From NCBI GenBank assembly GCA_025677835.1, contig JAIXMR010000002.1, positions 402,001 through 466,000 on the forward strand: a DNA stretch of 64,000 bases, in the 5' to 3' direction. This stretch comes from Sporodiniella umbellata (lineage: Eukaryota; Mucoromycota; Mucoromycetes; Mucorales; Rhizopodaceae). Below the pieces are notes generated by a model. That model was given only the letters and a program-made list of their open reading frames with translations. It searched no databases and was not told where the DNA came from. The translations under genes and the position numbers were made by a program. The stretch's first letter is position 1. Each line of letters starts with the position of its first letter. Shown in pieces: positions 1 to 11,064 of this stretch.

Positions 1-887
1 ATAGATGCCAAAATCAACGTCACCCAGACGCAAACTCAGGACGGAGGACGGATTGAACAAGCCTACGGTACTAGCAATCCACACGCCGCCCAAAGGGTGT
101 TCGCCTGGAAACGAGAGACGCTGCATCTCGGTCTCTTTCAAGCCACCCATGCCTTTGGCTAAGTTAGTAGTGGACCAAAGAAAAAGCCTCGGGTAGAACA
201 CTCACCTGCAAGCGCCACACGTTTGTCAAGCGTTAGAGTCGATCCCAAGCTTCCTAAATGAACCGTCAAAGGGCCGTAGATGTGCCAGAGCACGGTCTGT
301 GCCTCTACCGCGTGTTTACAAAAGGCCATCAAGGCCTGAGTGTCCTGAATCACAAAGTCAGTGACAAAATCAAACGTAGTCGAGGGGGAAGAGTCATTGA
401 GGGATAAAGCAGGTAATTCGATGGTACCCAAGGTCTGGTCAAGAAAGAGCACGCTTAACCGGCTTGGGGAAGTAACGATGGAGCCCAGGAAGCGGCTTGC
501 TCTCTGTGACCAGCGATAGAGCCTAGGCTCGAGCTCTATCTGGCCGATGACGTGGAGAGACATCGAGTTGGCTTTGGATAGATTCAAAATCGAAGCTGTC
601 TGAAATTTGAACTGGACGCTGTCCTTGACAGTTCTCTCGGCAAAGGTAGGGGCAAACCAGAGGATGAGAAAAACGATGAGGGTGGTCAAGACGGTGATAA
701 ACAAGAGAATGTAAGTGCAGATCTTTTTGTTTTGCTGGCTATCGTTCAGTAGTGTCGGATCTTCTTCCACAGCGCCATAGCCTTCTGGAAGTGCAGGTCC
801 AGCGCTGTTTTTGTTCAAAAGGGATCGTTCGTCTGGCGTAGTTCTGGAAGAAGACGATTCTCCCATCGTAGTGCGGTTAGTGTACAT
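1..887 (-). CDS. DUF3712/LEA-type single-pass membrane protein (Tag1-like), 3' end cut off
   Basis: Exon 1 is 887-206 and exon 2 is 158 to the window edge, so the C-terminus is missing. The 47-bp intron has donor GTGAGT, a perfect CTACTAAC branch site and acceptor TTAG. The protein starts with a polar, Ser/Thr-rich cytosolic stretch of about 55 residues, then one strong transmembrane helix (ICTYILLFITVLTTLIVFLI), then a long non-cytosolic domain. After the intron the chain reads AAKGMGGLKE and then LFNPSSVLSLRLGDVDFGIY. This resembles the repeated beta-rich DUF3712 (LEA-like) module of fungal vacuolar proteins such as yeast Tag1. Known members are large vacuolar membrane proteins, Tag1 being linked to ending autophagy; the function here is inferred from the family only. 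The start is the first ATG of the open frame. Confidence 0.75.
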
Positions 888-1407
888 TCAGCCGGTCTTT
901 TCTCTCTCTCTCTTTCTTTCTTTCTTTCTTCACTCACACCTTTTGAAAAGAAAAACAAAGAATAAAAAATAAAATAAAATAAAATAAATCAAACCAATGA
1001 CCTCAAATCATCGGTACTTTCAAACCCAGACTGCATAAGAAAAACATTTCATGCCAATGGCTTCTTATCACTCATGCTGGATTTCCCAACACATGTCTTT
1101 TCAAATGACTTTTCAGCTGTTCTATCCTAAATTCTCGGTGTAAATACCCCTACAGAGCAGTTAAATTACCACGCCCAAGGCGTACACACACCCAAAAAAA
1201 AAAAAAAAAAAAAAAGCGTTTGCAGTAGTCAAATTGAAGGGCAAGCACCTCCACCTTTGCTACCGGAAATGGAGCCATGGAAAAAGATTGGGTTGATTGT
1301 AGAATACTCTTTTGATTGGACAAAACTCACTGGCTACTGGAAAGCGTTTATAGATTTATTTGTTTATTTTAATAAGAACGATACGAGTGATAGGCACAGA
1401 GTTGAAT
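888..1407. other. Intergenic stretch, pyrimidine repeat and poly(A)
   Basis: There is no supported gene. A CT/TTTC microsatellite lies at about 901-930, directly upstream of the DUF3712 gene start, followed by AT-rich DNA and a poly(A) run near 1193-1215. The right half probably holds the 3' region of the small minus-strand gene that ends at 1408. Confidence 0.6.
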
Positions 1408-1811
1408 TCAAGGCCTAACATCGCACTCTTCTTCTGTAAGCTGAATATCAATGACATCTCGATCTGTAGCATACTGTTGGGATATTCTTCGCTCTCTCTT
1501 TTCTAGACTATCGCTCTTATGGCAGTCATAGCCCGCACTCTTTTGATATTCAGATACAAACAGTTCGTCGTTCCATTGAAATCCCTGGTGTCTTGACATA
1601 ACAACCGTTGGGCAAGGTCCATAGTCTGACAGTCCATAATTGTAGGCGCTTTTGTTATACACTCGAAACTCGTAGTCGCTATCAATCGTATTTGTTTTCT
1701 TTTTCGTAAACCCCATCCCCGCTTATATATATAAGAAAAGGTAAGAAAAAGAAAAAGAAAAAAAAAAAAAAACTCGCATAAAGTCTTACCAATTGAATTC
1801 AATTTCCGCAT
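1408..1811 (-). CDS. Small hypothetical protein, 111 aa, two exons
   Basis: Exon 1 is 1811-1790 (ATG, 7 codons plus 1 nt) and exon 2 is 1721-1408. The donor is GTAAGA, and the acceptor is preceded by a long pyrimidine tract and TATATAAG. Splicing joins the frames cleanly and gives 111 residues. A longer open frame reaches upstream but has no ATG there. The protein is polar, with a central aromatic-rich patch (SRHQGFQWNDELFVSEYQKS) that looks like a short conserved motif, and a charged C-terminus ending in TEEECDVRP. There is no signal peptide or membrane helix. I do not recognise the family. The clean splice frame and the coherent composition are the reasons for calling it real. Confidence 0.55.
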
Positions 1812-1929
1812 GCCCTCCAACCAAGTGTAAAGAGTGCGTGTGTGGATGACCACTTTTTATTATGCAGAGTACAGCAAGTCAGTCCATCGATTTTAAATAG
1901 CCGAAACAAAACGGCTCTCTTTTGTGGAA

Positions 1930-1969
<40 letters not shown>

Positions 1970-1996
1970 AAAAAACTCTTTCTTTCTTTTAGCAGA

Positions 1997-3354
1997 ATGA
2001 TATTCTCTAAAGTATTCAAATCAAACCCTATACAGACATTCGAGATAAAGTTCTGGTCTGGGACAGAAGACCATTCGGTAGCCTATGGGCCAGGTTCTAT
2101 TATTAATGGTAACAGCCGATAGAAGCTGAACGGAAATTATTCATCGCTTTTTTTTTTTGGGGGGGAGATAGGAAACGTAAAGTTATATCTGGACAAGCCT
2201 GCTAAAACCAAATATATTCAAGTGGATTTCTCTTGTGAGGACAAGAAAGATCATTCCCTTCTCTTTTCTGTGGAGTCTCAAGTGTGGGCTAGCAAGCAGG
2301 AGGGTGGCGAAGGTCATACTTTTTCTTATCCACCAATGACATAATAAATAACCCTATGCATTAGATCTCGATAGTGGCACACACCTTTATCTGTTTGCCA
2401 TCCAAATCCCTCACAACGTAAACTACCCGCCTACGATCAAAGATGAAAATCTAGGCCATCGCATCGAATATGCTCTGCAAGGCCATATCTGCTTATCAGA
2501 CAACACAAAAAAAGCCACGCCTCGTCTACCCTTGACCTACCTGCCTCTTGTCACATTTGACACTCACCCGATCTCAACAGAAAAAGCAGTGAGGCTTGAA
2601 AAAGGTCAAGAGTACGTCTTGGTCTCTGCCAAACTCGTCAATCCTTATTCCTGCCCAGGTAAGCCACACGTTCTCTGTACGTTGAATGATCCACTAAATG
2701 TATACAGGCGATGTCTGTAGAATCAAGCTAGAAACACACAATCGATCCTCCCATAGCATTCATCAGCTCCAACTCTTGCTGGTTTCCACCACCACCACGC
2801 TCAATAATAACACACGGCCTGTTCCTTCCTCAGGTCCGTCTTACCGTCATAAAAGGCTCGAGCTCTTGAACGAAGCTCAGTACGTGACGATTCCCAAACA
2901 CACCCAAGGCATGTCCACCACTTCTATCTGCACACTCAACATACCCAACGCCTGTGTGCCAACTACCCAAACGGAATTCGCAGGCAAATACATTGACATC
3001 ACTTACGAAATCGTTGTCTTCATTCCTGCACTCGGATCCTCTCTAAACGACACAAAGCATGTCGTCACCCATCCAAACTCGATACGTCTTCCTCTTGTCA
3101 TCACCACCGTGCCTTCGTCAATACCTTCTCTCAAGATACCCCCTTCTACCGGTCGTTCAGAGGCATTGCCCACCTTCATTCCCTACGTTGAATCCCCTAT
3201 GCCGAGTCCTACAACACCCGCCTATCCTGGAAGTCCTGTTGAACCCGAAAGTGACGACATGCTTTCTCCTCAGTCTAGAGAAGACGCCTCAGGTCATCTC
3301 ATGGTACCTTGCTCTGTTTCCCCTACCCAAAGTCTCTCGGTGAAAAGCTTATAA
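1997..3354 (+). CDS. Alpha-arrestin (arrestin domain-containing protein)
   Basis: Four exons: 1997-2108, 2172-2303 (or 2312, as two in-frame donors are possible), 2365-2658 and 2708-3354. The product is about 394 aa. The N-terminal arrestin fold is recognisable from the GNVKLYLDKPAK strand pair, then GTHLYLFAIQIPHNVNYPP, the classic arrestin-N signature, and LPLTYLPLVTFDTHP leading into the arrestin-C half (VCRIKLETHNRSSHSIHQLQ). The C-terminal tail from about residue 310 is rich in Pro/Ser/Thr. Family members are cargo adaptors that recruit HECT ubiquitin ligases to plasma-membrane transporters. I see no PPxY motif in the tail, which is unusual for such an adaptor. The stop codon overlaps an AATAAA polyadenylation signal, and the sphingomyelinase gene starts only 72 bp later on the same strand. 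Confidence 0.85.
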
Positions 3355-3386
3355 ATAAAAAGGTTGATCTTTTTTTTTTTCTTTCT

Positions 3387-3417
<31 letters not shown>

Positions 3418-3426
3418 GGGTGACGC

Positions 3427-4732
3427 ATGGCCAACGAAACTCAAATCAGAGTGCTTTCGTTCAATTGCTGGTAACAAACAACAAGAAAACGAGCTAGGAC
3501 CTCAACAGTAAGTTAGGGGACTCAAGTATCTATCGAAACACCGACAGTTTCGACTGAGGTCGCTGGCAGAAAAATTAAGAAAAGATGAATACGATCTCAT
3601 TGCCTTTCAAGAGCTTTGGGTCCAAGCGGATTATGACCACATGAAAGAAAGCTTGGGCTTACCCTTTAGCAAGTATTTTTACAGGTAACTCGAGGCATAC
3701 CAGGGCTTACTTGACAACTCACCAAAAACAAAGTGGTGTTTTCGGGAGTGGGCTTGCTATTTTCTCTCGTTTTCCGATACTCTCAAGTACTTTTCGTCCT
3801 TATTCGCTTTATGGAAAACCTCTCAAGCTATTCCATGGCGATTTTTATGTGGGTAAAGGTGTAGGTGCCATTGTCCTGCAGCATCCTTGTTTGGGTGAAG
3901 TCAGCGTGCTGAATACGCATCTGCATGCAGGCTACGGTGGCGGCTACCAGGCTTATAGAGCTTCTGAGTGCTGGGAGTTGGCACAATGGGTACAGCGTTG
4001 TCCGGGATCGGTGATAGTGGTAATGGAAGAGGAAACTGTAATATCCGGTTAAAAAAACTTCCACTCTACGTTTAGATGGGCGACTTTAATAGCACACCTG
4101 ACACGTTGAACTATCGCCTTATCCAAAACCATGGCCGCCTGCAAGACGTATGGTCTTTTTCCTCGGATCCAGGAATCACCTGCAACTCTCCCTTCAATAC
4201 ATTTTCCTATCATTATCAAAAACAAGACCCCACGTTAGGCAAACGACTTGACTACATCTTTTATAGACAACTCCAATGCATCCAATCATCACTCGCAATG
4301 ACAGAGCCCATTCCCGGTCAGACCATGAATTATTCGGATCATTTTGGCGTCTCGGCCTTGTTCACCGCCCAATCTCATCCACCCCACGAACAACCGCGAG
4401 AGACTTGGACCGTTCAGGCGCTGAAAACGTTGATGATCCAGGCACTTGCTAAGGCGAGAAAGGATGCGCGTCATCTTTTGATCGCTTGCTTTCTCCTTCT
4501 CTCCCTGCTGATCCTTCTCATCCTCGTCTCCATCTTTTTACCCATCCTTTTTAGGTTTCACCCGCATCGAGAAGTGGTCATCGCTTTGCTCTCCTTCTTG
4601 ATCCATTTATTTTCCCTGCTGTGTTCTGTGTTGGCCACCGTTTGCTTTCTTGTCGGCCTGGTCTTTGGCCATGCCGAACAAAGAGCCATCCTGGCTCTGA
4701 TTGACACAATCGATGGTGAGGATGAACAATAA
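3427..4732 (+). CDS. ISC1: Neutral sphingomyelinase / inositol phosphosphingolipid phospholipase C
   Basis: Four exons: 3427-3470, 3517-3684, 3734-4019 and 4076-4732, giving 384 aa. It belongs to the endonuclease/exonuclease/phosphatase (DNase I-like) fold. Visible catalytic residues are Glu47 in FQELWV, Asp169 and Asn171 in MGDFNS, and the Asp254-His255 pair in SDHFGV. The N-terminal RVLSFNCW and GLKY elements are typical of neutral sphingomyelinases. The last 90 residues hold two hydrophobic membrane segments separated by a short loop, as in yeast Isc1 and mammalian nSMase2-type enzymes. The enzyme would hydrolyse sphingomyelin or inositol phosphosphingolipids to ceramide at a membrane. The ORTHOLOGY to Isc1 is by family; substrate preference cannot be read from the sequence. 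Confidence 0.88.
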
Positions 4733-4871
4733 TCCCTCGTTGCATACCATTCGCCTTGTAAAACAACACGCGTCTGTCCATTCAAACGCGCATCTTTAGC
4801 TATCCCATACCGTTTTGAAAAAAAAAAAAAAAAAAAAAAAAAATCAAATGAAACTCTCGCTTGTAGTACAA

Positions 4872-5250
4872 CTAAGCTTGCTGACTTGGGGAAATAAATA
4901 AATACTCTATCAAGCGTGCCGTTCTTTTTCTGCATATCGTCGTGACACCGCTCGATTGAGTACCACAAGGATACATGCTGACTGGTTTCTTCAATACTAG
5001 CCAAAAACAACTCAACCGCTTGAACCCTCTTGAACGCTGGCCTTTTGGAATCCACTGGGTATACATGGCTACCCTTTTTTTTTTAAAAAAAAAAAAGAGT
5101 GAGAGATGGCTTGGATAAAGCCTAAAATGTTCTCAGAACAATCTTTGTTAAAGACAAATAAACTGAATCCCATCAAAATAGATAGATAGATCGATAGATA
5201 GAGCGGAATAAACAGAATCTATGCAATACTGACCTGATGCTTTTTCCCAT
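4872..5250 (-). CDS. Possible small two-exon gene opposite the sphingomyelinase 3' region; 3' end unresolved
   Basis: Exon 1 is 5250-5234 (ATG, MGKSI plus two bases) with donor GTCAGT. A pyrimidine run then leads to acceptor GGGTAG at 5069, and exon 2 opens at 5068. The joined frame reads SHVYPVDSKRPAFKRVQAVE and continues as a coherent amphipathic, helix-like chain for about 70 residues. The same frame then runs through a poly(T) tract and stays open to 4558, antisense to the last sphingomyelinase exon. The real stop or a further intron could not be placed; the neighbouring frame stops at 4872. I do not recognise the family. The gene would start 158 bp from the divergent P450 start. Confidence 0.4.
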
Positions 5251-5367
5251 CTTGTTTGGTATGCTAGAGTTCAAGAACAATTGCCATAAAAAAACACGAA
5301 TAAAGAGCTGTTGTACAATCCTATTTAAGGGTGTAGTTTGTGTGTATTTTTATATATCGATTCTTTT

Positions 5368-5400
<33 letters not shown>

Positions 5401-5408
5401 CAAAAACA

Positions 5409-5940
5409 ATGGACATCAAACTTTTGAAAGAAAACATGACTATAATCGTACCTACAAGTCTGGCTCTTCTTTCGGTCTATTGGATAACTCTGGGGAAGCG
5501 TGAGAGAGAAAAGAAGCTGAAGGATATCCCTTTTCCATCGAGTCTAGACTGGCCAGTGTTTGGTAGACCCATCTTTTTTTTTTTTTTTATGTCTCGCTTA
5601 TGTTGATGAATAGGTCATATGCTATCCCTGGGCACCTCTCCCTCTAAACAAATCCGCAAATGGCACCAGACACTTGGACCGATCTTTAAGATCCATGTTG
5701 GAAGTCAGCTCTGGGTCAGTGTGGGCGATCCCATGTTGGCGCAGGAAGTGTTTGTCAAATTCGGTCATGCTACCTCTTCTAGACCTTACAGTCGCTTTCT
5801 TACCGATCTTTATTCTAAGAACAGCAGGTAGAAAACACAAGAGTGTACACGATAGAGACTAACCTTGCTCAGAGGTGTTGTATTGAGCGTGTCAGGTCCA
5901 GTATGGAAAAACAATCGAAAGGCTGGTAAAACTCTAACCG

Positions 5941-5972
<32 letters not shown>

Positions 5973-7262
5973 AGAGAAACCTAAAGTCACTTTGATAGCC
6001 TATAACGTCTTGAAGCCATCTTATATCGATACCTTTGACGATATGTTTCTTTACGAAACCGACGAGCTGATACGTCAACTGGACAGAATGTCTAAAAAAG
6101 GAATCCCTTTCAATCCATGGGACGCTCTCTATCTATGCTCACTAAATATCATTATGGAGTTAGTGTTTGGATTACGGTATGAAAACACGGAGGATCCGGA
6201 CTATCGAAGGGCCCATCATTTAGCGGATAAAGCGAATTTTTATGGTGGTATTGCTGGAGATCTCAGTGGTTATATTCCTTCGCTTTTCTGGCTGGAAAAA
6301 GTGTTAGGCATGGATCAAAAGTTGAAAAAAGTCGTTCAGGAACGAGATCAAATCTATGGACATTTTATTCAACAAGCCGTCCAAAGTGAAAAGAAATGTG
6401 CTATAAAAGAATTAACAAAGATAAAAGAACAAGACGGATCGCTTAATGATGACGATATTCTTGTGTTGACAAGTAATGTATAGCGTTTGCTCAAATGATC
6501 CTTTATTGACTCTATTTTTTTATGGGCAAAACAAAAGGCGATATGGTTTTAGCTGGAGCAGACTCGAGTGCCATTACTATCCATTGGACCTTTGTTATTC
6601 TTTCTCAATTCCCAGAAGTGCAAGCCAAAATGGCTCAAGAACTCGATGAATGGAAAAAAAACAACCCTACGTATGACTTTCCAAAGTTTCAGTTGCATTT
6701 CGATCAGCTTCCCTATAGTGCTTGCGTACAAAAGGAAATCTTGCGTTTCCGGCCGATTGGAGGATTCGGCATTCCTCATGCCTGCACAGAAGATACACTT
6801 GTGGGCGATTATCTAATACCCAAGGGTGCAACACTACTTCCCAATAACTTTGTTATGAATCATAGCTCAGAACTTTACGACGATCCTGAATCATTTAGGC
6901 CTGAAAGATTTTTAAACAATACACAAAAGATGTCCAGTGCAGCTAACGCAAAAGGCAAGGACAGGGATCACTTTACTTTTGGTTGGGGTAGACGTTTGTG
7001 TCTTGGTGTTCATTTGGTAATAAAACAACAAAAAAAAAAAAAAAAAAGCAACAAGCGATGGTATTGACCCTTTTAAACCACGTATGGATAGGCTGAGAGA
7101 GAATTATTCAACTTTTATGTTCGATTTTTTTCAAATTATACGGTGGTTTCTGCTCCAGACACAGCCAAGAAGTATACACAAACAGAACGATTTGATTTCC
7201 ATGAGACATTGTTTTTTAAGCCAAAGTTTAGCGATTACCTCATATTGCCCCGAAATACTTGA
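5409..7262 (+). CDS. Cytochrome P450 monooxygenase
   Basis: Six exons: 5409-5562, 5614-5827, 5873-5925, 5987-6472, 6538-7016 and 7092-7262, giving 518 aa. The N-terminus has a membrane anchor (MTIIVPTSLALLSVYWITL), so an endoplasmic reticulum enzyme is expected. The I-helix oxygen-binding motif is AGADSS, the ExxR motif is KEILRF, the PERF-type motif is FRPERF, and the heme-binding loop is FGWGRRLCLG with the ligand cysteine. All core P450 elements are present and in order. Exon 4 could also start at 5975, which keeps the frame and adds four residues. The substrate cannot be predicted; I would not assign a CYP family from memory. The gene lies divergent from the small minus-strand gene at 5250. 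Confidence 0.9.
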
Positions 7263-7588
7263 AAAAATAAACAGCTCTGCTTTCCATTCAATCCATAGCC
7301 CTTTTTTTTTTTTCATAACCATCAGCCAATGACTTTGTTCAAAAACGTAGACTGGTTTATCTAGCCTGCCGTTGGCCTATTGGATAACCCAAAAAAAAAA
7401 AAAAAGTATATGCAGTGATCCAAAAAAAAAAAAAAAAAAAAGGACGGCTTTTCCTCCCAATAAAAAGGACTGGCTTTTTTTTTTTTTTATTTTATTTTTA
7501 TTTTTTTTTTATGGGCATTGAGTATTTCAATTGAATTCTTTTTTCCCTATCAAAAAAAAAAACACCAAAAAAAAAAAAATAATTTAAA

Positions 7589-8635
7589 ATGGCATTCGAA
7601 TCTCGAGGTGGTCGTGGTGGATTTGGCGGCGGTCGTGGTGGCGGTCGTGGTGGATTTGGTGGCGATCGTGGAGGTCGCGGTGGAGGCCGTGGTGGATTTG
7701 GCGGCGGTCGTGGTGGCGGCCGTGGTGGATTTGGTGGAGACCGTGGAGGTCGTGGAGGATTCGGTAAGACCGAGATTGCAATGTTCACTGTTCAGCCTGC
7801 TCAAAAAAAATTTTTTTTTTCTCTTAATATTATAGGCGGTCGTGGTGGTGGACGTGGTGCCCCCCGTGGAGGTCGTGGCGCTCCTCGTGGAGGCGCTCGT
7901 GGAGGTCGTGGAGGCGCTCGCGGAGGAGCCAAGGTTATCATTGAACCTCATCGCCATGCCGGTATCTTTGTCGCCCGTGGTAAGGAAGATCTTTTGGTCA
8001 CCAAGAACCTTGTTCCCGGTGAAGCCGTTTATGGTGAAAAGCGTATCTCTATCGATGGACCCGAAGGCACAAAGATTGAATACCGTGTGTGGAATCCTTT
8101 CAGATCCAAGTTGGCTGCTGCCGTTCTTGGTGGTGTTGATCATGTTCACATTGCCCCCGGAAAGAAAGTACTCTATCTTGGTGCTGCCTCTGGTACTTCC
8201 GTCTCTCACGTGGCTGATGTGGTTGGCCCCGAAGGTGCTGTTTACGCTGTCGAATTCTCTCACCGTCCCGGTCGTGATTTGATCAACATGGCCAAGAAGA
8301 GAACCAACGTAGTTCCTATTATTGAAGATGCTCGTCACCCTCAAAAGTACCGTATGTTGATTCCTATGGTCGATGTTATTTTTGCCGATGTGGCTCAACC
8401 TGATCAAGCCCGTATCATCGCATTAAACGCACACAACTTTTTAAAGAATGACGGACACATTGTGATTTCCATCAAGGCTTCTTGTATCGACTCTACTGTA
8501 GATGCCGCTACCGTATTCGCCCGTGAAGTCAAGAAACTTCAAGAAGAAAGAATCAAGCCTCAAGAACAATTGACTTTGGAACCTTATGAAAGAGATCACG
8601 CCGTTGTTGTAGGAAAATATGTTCGTTTCAAGTAA
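7589..8635 (+). CDS. NOP1: Fibrillarin, rRNA 2'-O-methyltransferase of box C/D snoRNPs
   Basis: Two exons, 7589-7763 and 7836-8635, giving 324 aa. The first about 110 residues form a glycine-arginine-rich (GAR) domain built of RGG and GGRGG repeats. The rest is the fibrillarin methyltransferase fold, with [20 protein letters not shown] at its start, the SAM-binding loop [20 protein letters not shown], the acidic strand [10 protein letters not shown] and the catalytic-region [12 protein letters not shown]. The enzyme methylates ribose 2'-OH groups in pre-rRNA in the nucleolus. The intron sits inside the GAR-coding region; it is 72 bp long, has no stop, and is a multiple of three. Codon use is strongly biased, as expected for a highly expressed gene. 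Long antisense open frames here are a by-product of the repeat. Confidence 0.97.
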   Translation: MAFESRGGRGGFGGGRGGGRGGFGGDRGGRGGGRGGFGGGRGGGRGGFGGDRGGRGGFGKTEIAMFTVQPAQKKFFFSLNIIGGRGGGRGAPRGGRGAPRGGARGGRGGARGGAKVIIEPHRHAGIFVARGKEDLLVTKNLVPGEAVYGEKRISIDGPEGTKIEYRVWNPFRSKLAAAVLGGVDHVHIAPGKKVLYLGAASGTSVSHVADVVGPEGAVYAVEFSHRPGRDLINMAKKRTNVVPIIEDARHPQKYRMLIPMVDVIFADVAQPDQARIIALNAHNFLKNDGHIVISIKASCIDSTVDAATVFAREVKKLQEERIKPQEQLTLEPYERDHAVVVGKYVRFK

Positions 8636-8707
8636 TTAGAAACAAACGGTTTTCTTTTTTAAAGCCACCTCCAGACGCTTTATTTAGAATCATTCCCCTC
8701 CACTTTT

Positions 8708-8740
<33 letters not shown>

Positions 8741-9231
8741 TAAATAACGTTAGCTGCAGCAACTTCAACAATGCCTCTTTTTCTTAACCTTTCTACTCTT
8801 TGTTTTTTCAACAATAAAAAATATCAATTTCTTGACATCGTTGTTTGTAGAGTTAGCGCTTCCATTGTTTGACACCTTTCTCGTACTACCTTTCCATATC
8901 AACTCTCCTAGGGCTATCCGAAACCGCTTTTCTTTTAAATACAGCGAGAGAACAACAAGGAAAACCAATGAAAGCAAACGGCTGAGCGTAGAGCGAGAAC
9001 AGTCTATGTTTGTGTATATCAAAACATCTTGGTCTAAGAACAACCATCATATACACAAGGCACTAGCTTTCAAAGACAACTGCTATTGAAGATCATGTAA
9101 GGTGTATGTGAGGCAGTGTAAATTTACTTTTTGTTACTATCAATATCACCTCCACCCCTGCACCCTTCTATCAACTGAGCATACAGTATAGGCTAAAGTA
9201 CCCCTGATTGGCTCTAGGAAAAGCCTTTGGC

Positions 9232-9262
<31 letters not shown>

Positions 9263-10481
9263 TCTTATAACGCGCAAATCACTGTAGACATGCATCCACA
9301 TTGGGTAATGTTTACGTGTTACAAAGTCGTTAGTTTAACGTAACTGTATTCAGTTGCATGAGTGTACCACATGTAATGGCCAGCTGTTTTTATAGAAAAA
9401 GGAGACACTCAATGCAGCACTCAATATAATAGTTGTAGTTGTTTAGGAAACAAAGAGCTCTTTGAGGACAAGAAAGAAAACAACCAGTCGCGTTAAATAG
9501 ATTAACCGCATTGGTCCAATAGCTGGGCTGTTTCTTTTTCTGCCCACGCCATTCAGTCTACAAGACGGCGTTTTGTATACAACATCTCTTTGTATGCGAT
9601 CTAGAGCGAACCTGGTCTGTTTTATAAAGAAAGCACCATAAAAAAAAAAAAAACAGAAATCTGTTTACATAGTGTCACATTTTTTGTGATGCGCTGCTGT
9701 CATACATCTTCTTTTCTGTTCAAATGACACCACAAAAGAGGCCATAGATTCTTTTCTGTGCTTGTAAGCAAATCTTTGTAATATGAACAAGCAGTGTGTT
9801 ATCGCTTGAAAAGATTGAATCACCTTTTTTGATAACAAAAAGAACAGATTCAACCCAAACAAAAGGCGCTGAGCAACCCCAAGTTCTGAAACTAGAGAGT
9901 TTATCGATCGAAAGGGGGTCCAAGTGTTACTCGAGAAAAGGATTGGTGTAAGTGAATTTAAAAACGAACAGACTAAGCTTCTATTTTTTTCAAGATCTTA
10001 CAAAAGTTGTAAGAGCCTTTCGTAGCATGAAAAAAAAAAAAAAAAAAGGCTATCTATGTGAGGCACTATGATTCGGAATAAGAAAAAAAAAAATAGGCTG
10101 TGATGTAAAGACAACAAAGTAACTGTTGCAAGAAACCAAGAAAAAAAAAGCAATAAATAAATAAACAAGTAAAAAAAAAAACGGGTGATTCTATAGAAAA
10201 GTGGCTAGAGTAGAAGCAGTAACACGCTTATAGATGATAAAATCAAACACTGAAAGAAAACAAGAGCTGCGGGAAAATCTATGTTTAGGCTTCCATTTTC
10301 TTGGAGCTATTCTTGTTGCAACTTCCTTTTTGGTTAAGATGTCAAAATGCAGCTATTCTTGTCAAACCAAAACAGATATAAATACCCTCTTTTATTTATC
10401 TTTTTTTTTTGGTTTTTTGTTTTGTATTTTTTATACTTTTTTTTGAAGTCTTTTACACATTTGACTGTTTGTACTTTTAAT
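8636..10481. other. 1.8-kb intergenic stretch with poly(T/A) runs
   Basis: No gene is supported. The left part contains the fibrillarin 3' region with a 29-nt poly(T) run at about 8710-8739. Further T runs lie near 9233-9256 and A runs near 10030, 10083 and 10170. Short open frames on both strands lack splice-compatible neighbours and recognisable composition. The right part should contain the promoter of the small lipidated-type protein that starts at 10482. Confidence 0.6.
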
Positions 10482-10830
10482 ATGGGCTGCTGCATGTCTT
10501 CTGAAAAAGTAAGAGACTGACATTTAGGTTGAGCGATACTAAAGTCTATTCAAGTCTTCTACTATCGAAGTCCTATTGGACGAGAATGGTGTAGCGCATC
10601 GGGTGGCGGAAGGAGAAGGAACACACGTCATTCGTTCTTATCCTGACAAAGAAACCAAAATAGAGCGAAAAACATCTAAAAAAACCTTAGAAGTCTCCGG
10701 CATACCGCGACCCGACGCAGTGCACTATCCACGTCAATACGGCATGTCCACTCTATTTCCGTCTCGAAAAGTCCGTCCTGGAGAACCGACAGAGGTAGTG
10801 GATCTTCAAGAAAAGGATCACAACATATAG
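10482..10830 (+). CDS. Small predicted lipid-anchored protein (MGCC start), 100 aa
   Basis: Exon 1 is 10482-10508 (MGCCMSSEK) and exon 2 is 10555-10830. The 46-bp intron has donor GTAAGA, a TACTAA branch site and acceptor CAAG, and joins the frames without a stop. The N-terminus Met-Gly-Cys-Cys-x-Ser fits the N-myristoylation consensus (Gly2, Ser6) plus two palmitoylatable cysteines. This is the arrangement seen at the start of LAMTOR1/p18 and other peripheral membrane anchors. The remaining 90 residues are charged and probably disordered, ending in VVDLQEKDHNI. No catalytic domain is visible. An Ego1/LAMTOR1-like role in anchoring a complex to the vacuole is only a possibility; similarity beyond the N-terminus is not evident. 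Confidence 0.6.
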
Positions 10831-11064
10831 CAAGGCAAGCTTTTCTCTGTAAATACTCCTTGATCTCTCTTTCTCTTTTTGCTTTTGATATAATTATCTT
10901 TATATACATATAAACACATACTCTTCTTTATTCTAAATATTATATATAAACAACTCCACCTATCAAAAAAAGATGTCCATCTACAACGGTAAATCAAGGT
11001 CTCTATTTTCAGAAAGTAGTAACCCACATCGTCATCTAAGCTACCCTTTTTTTTTTTTTTTTTT

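Noticed and set aside
7550..8407. 285-codon antisense open frame over fibrillarin
   Set aside because: It mirrors the GC-rich GAR repeats and biased codons of fibrillarin; the sense strand is an unmistakable methyltransferase.
8765..9089. Overlapping frames on both strands after fibrillarin
   Set aside because: They overlap each other, have AT-driven composition and no recognisable domain.
10973..11040. ATG followed by a possible GTAAAT donor between the small lipidated-type gene and the transporter
   Set aside because: No downstream exon could be found before the convergent transporter gene.
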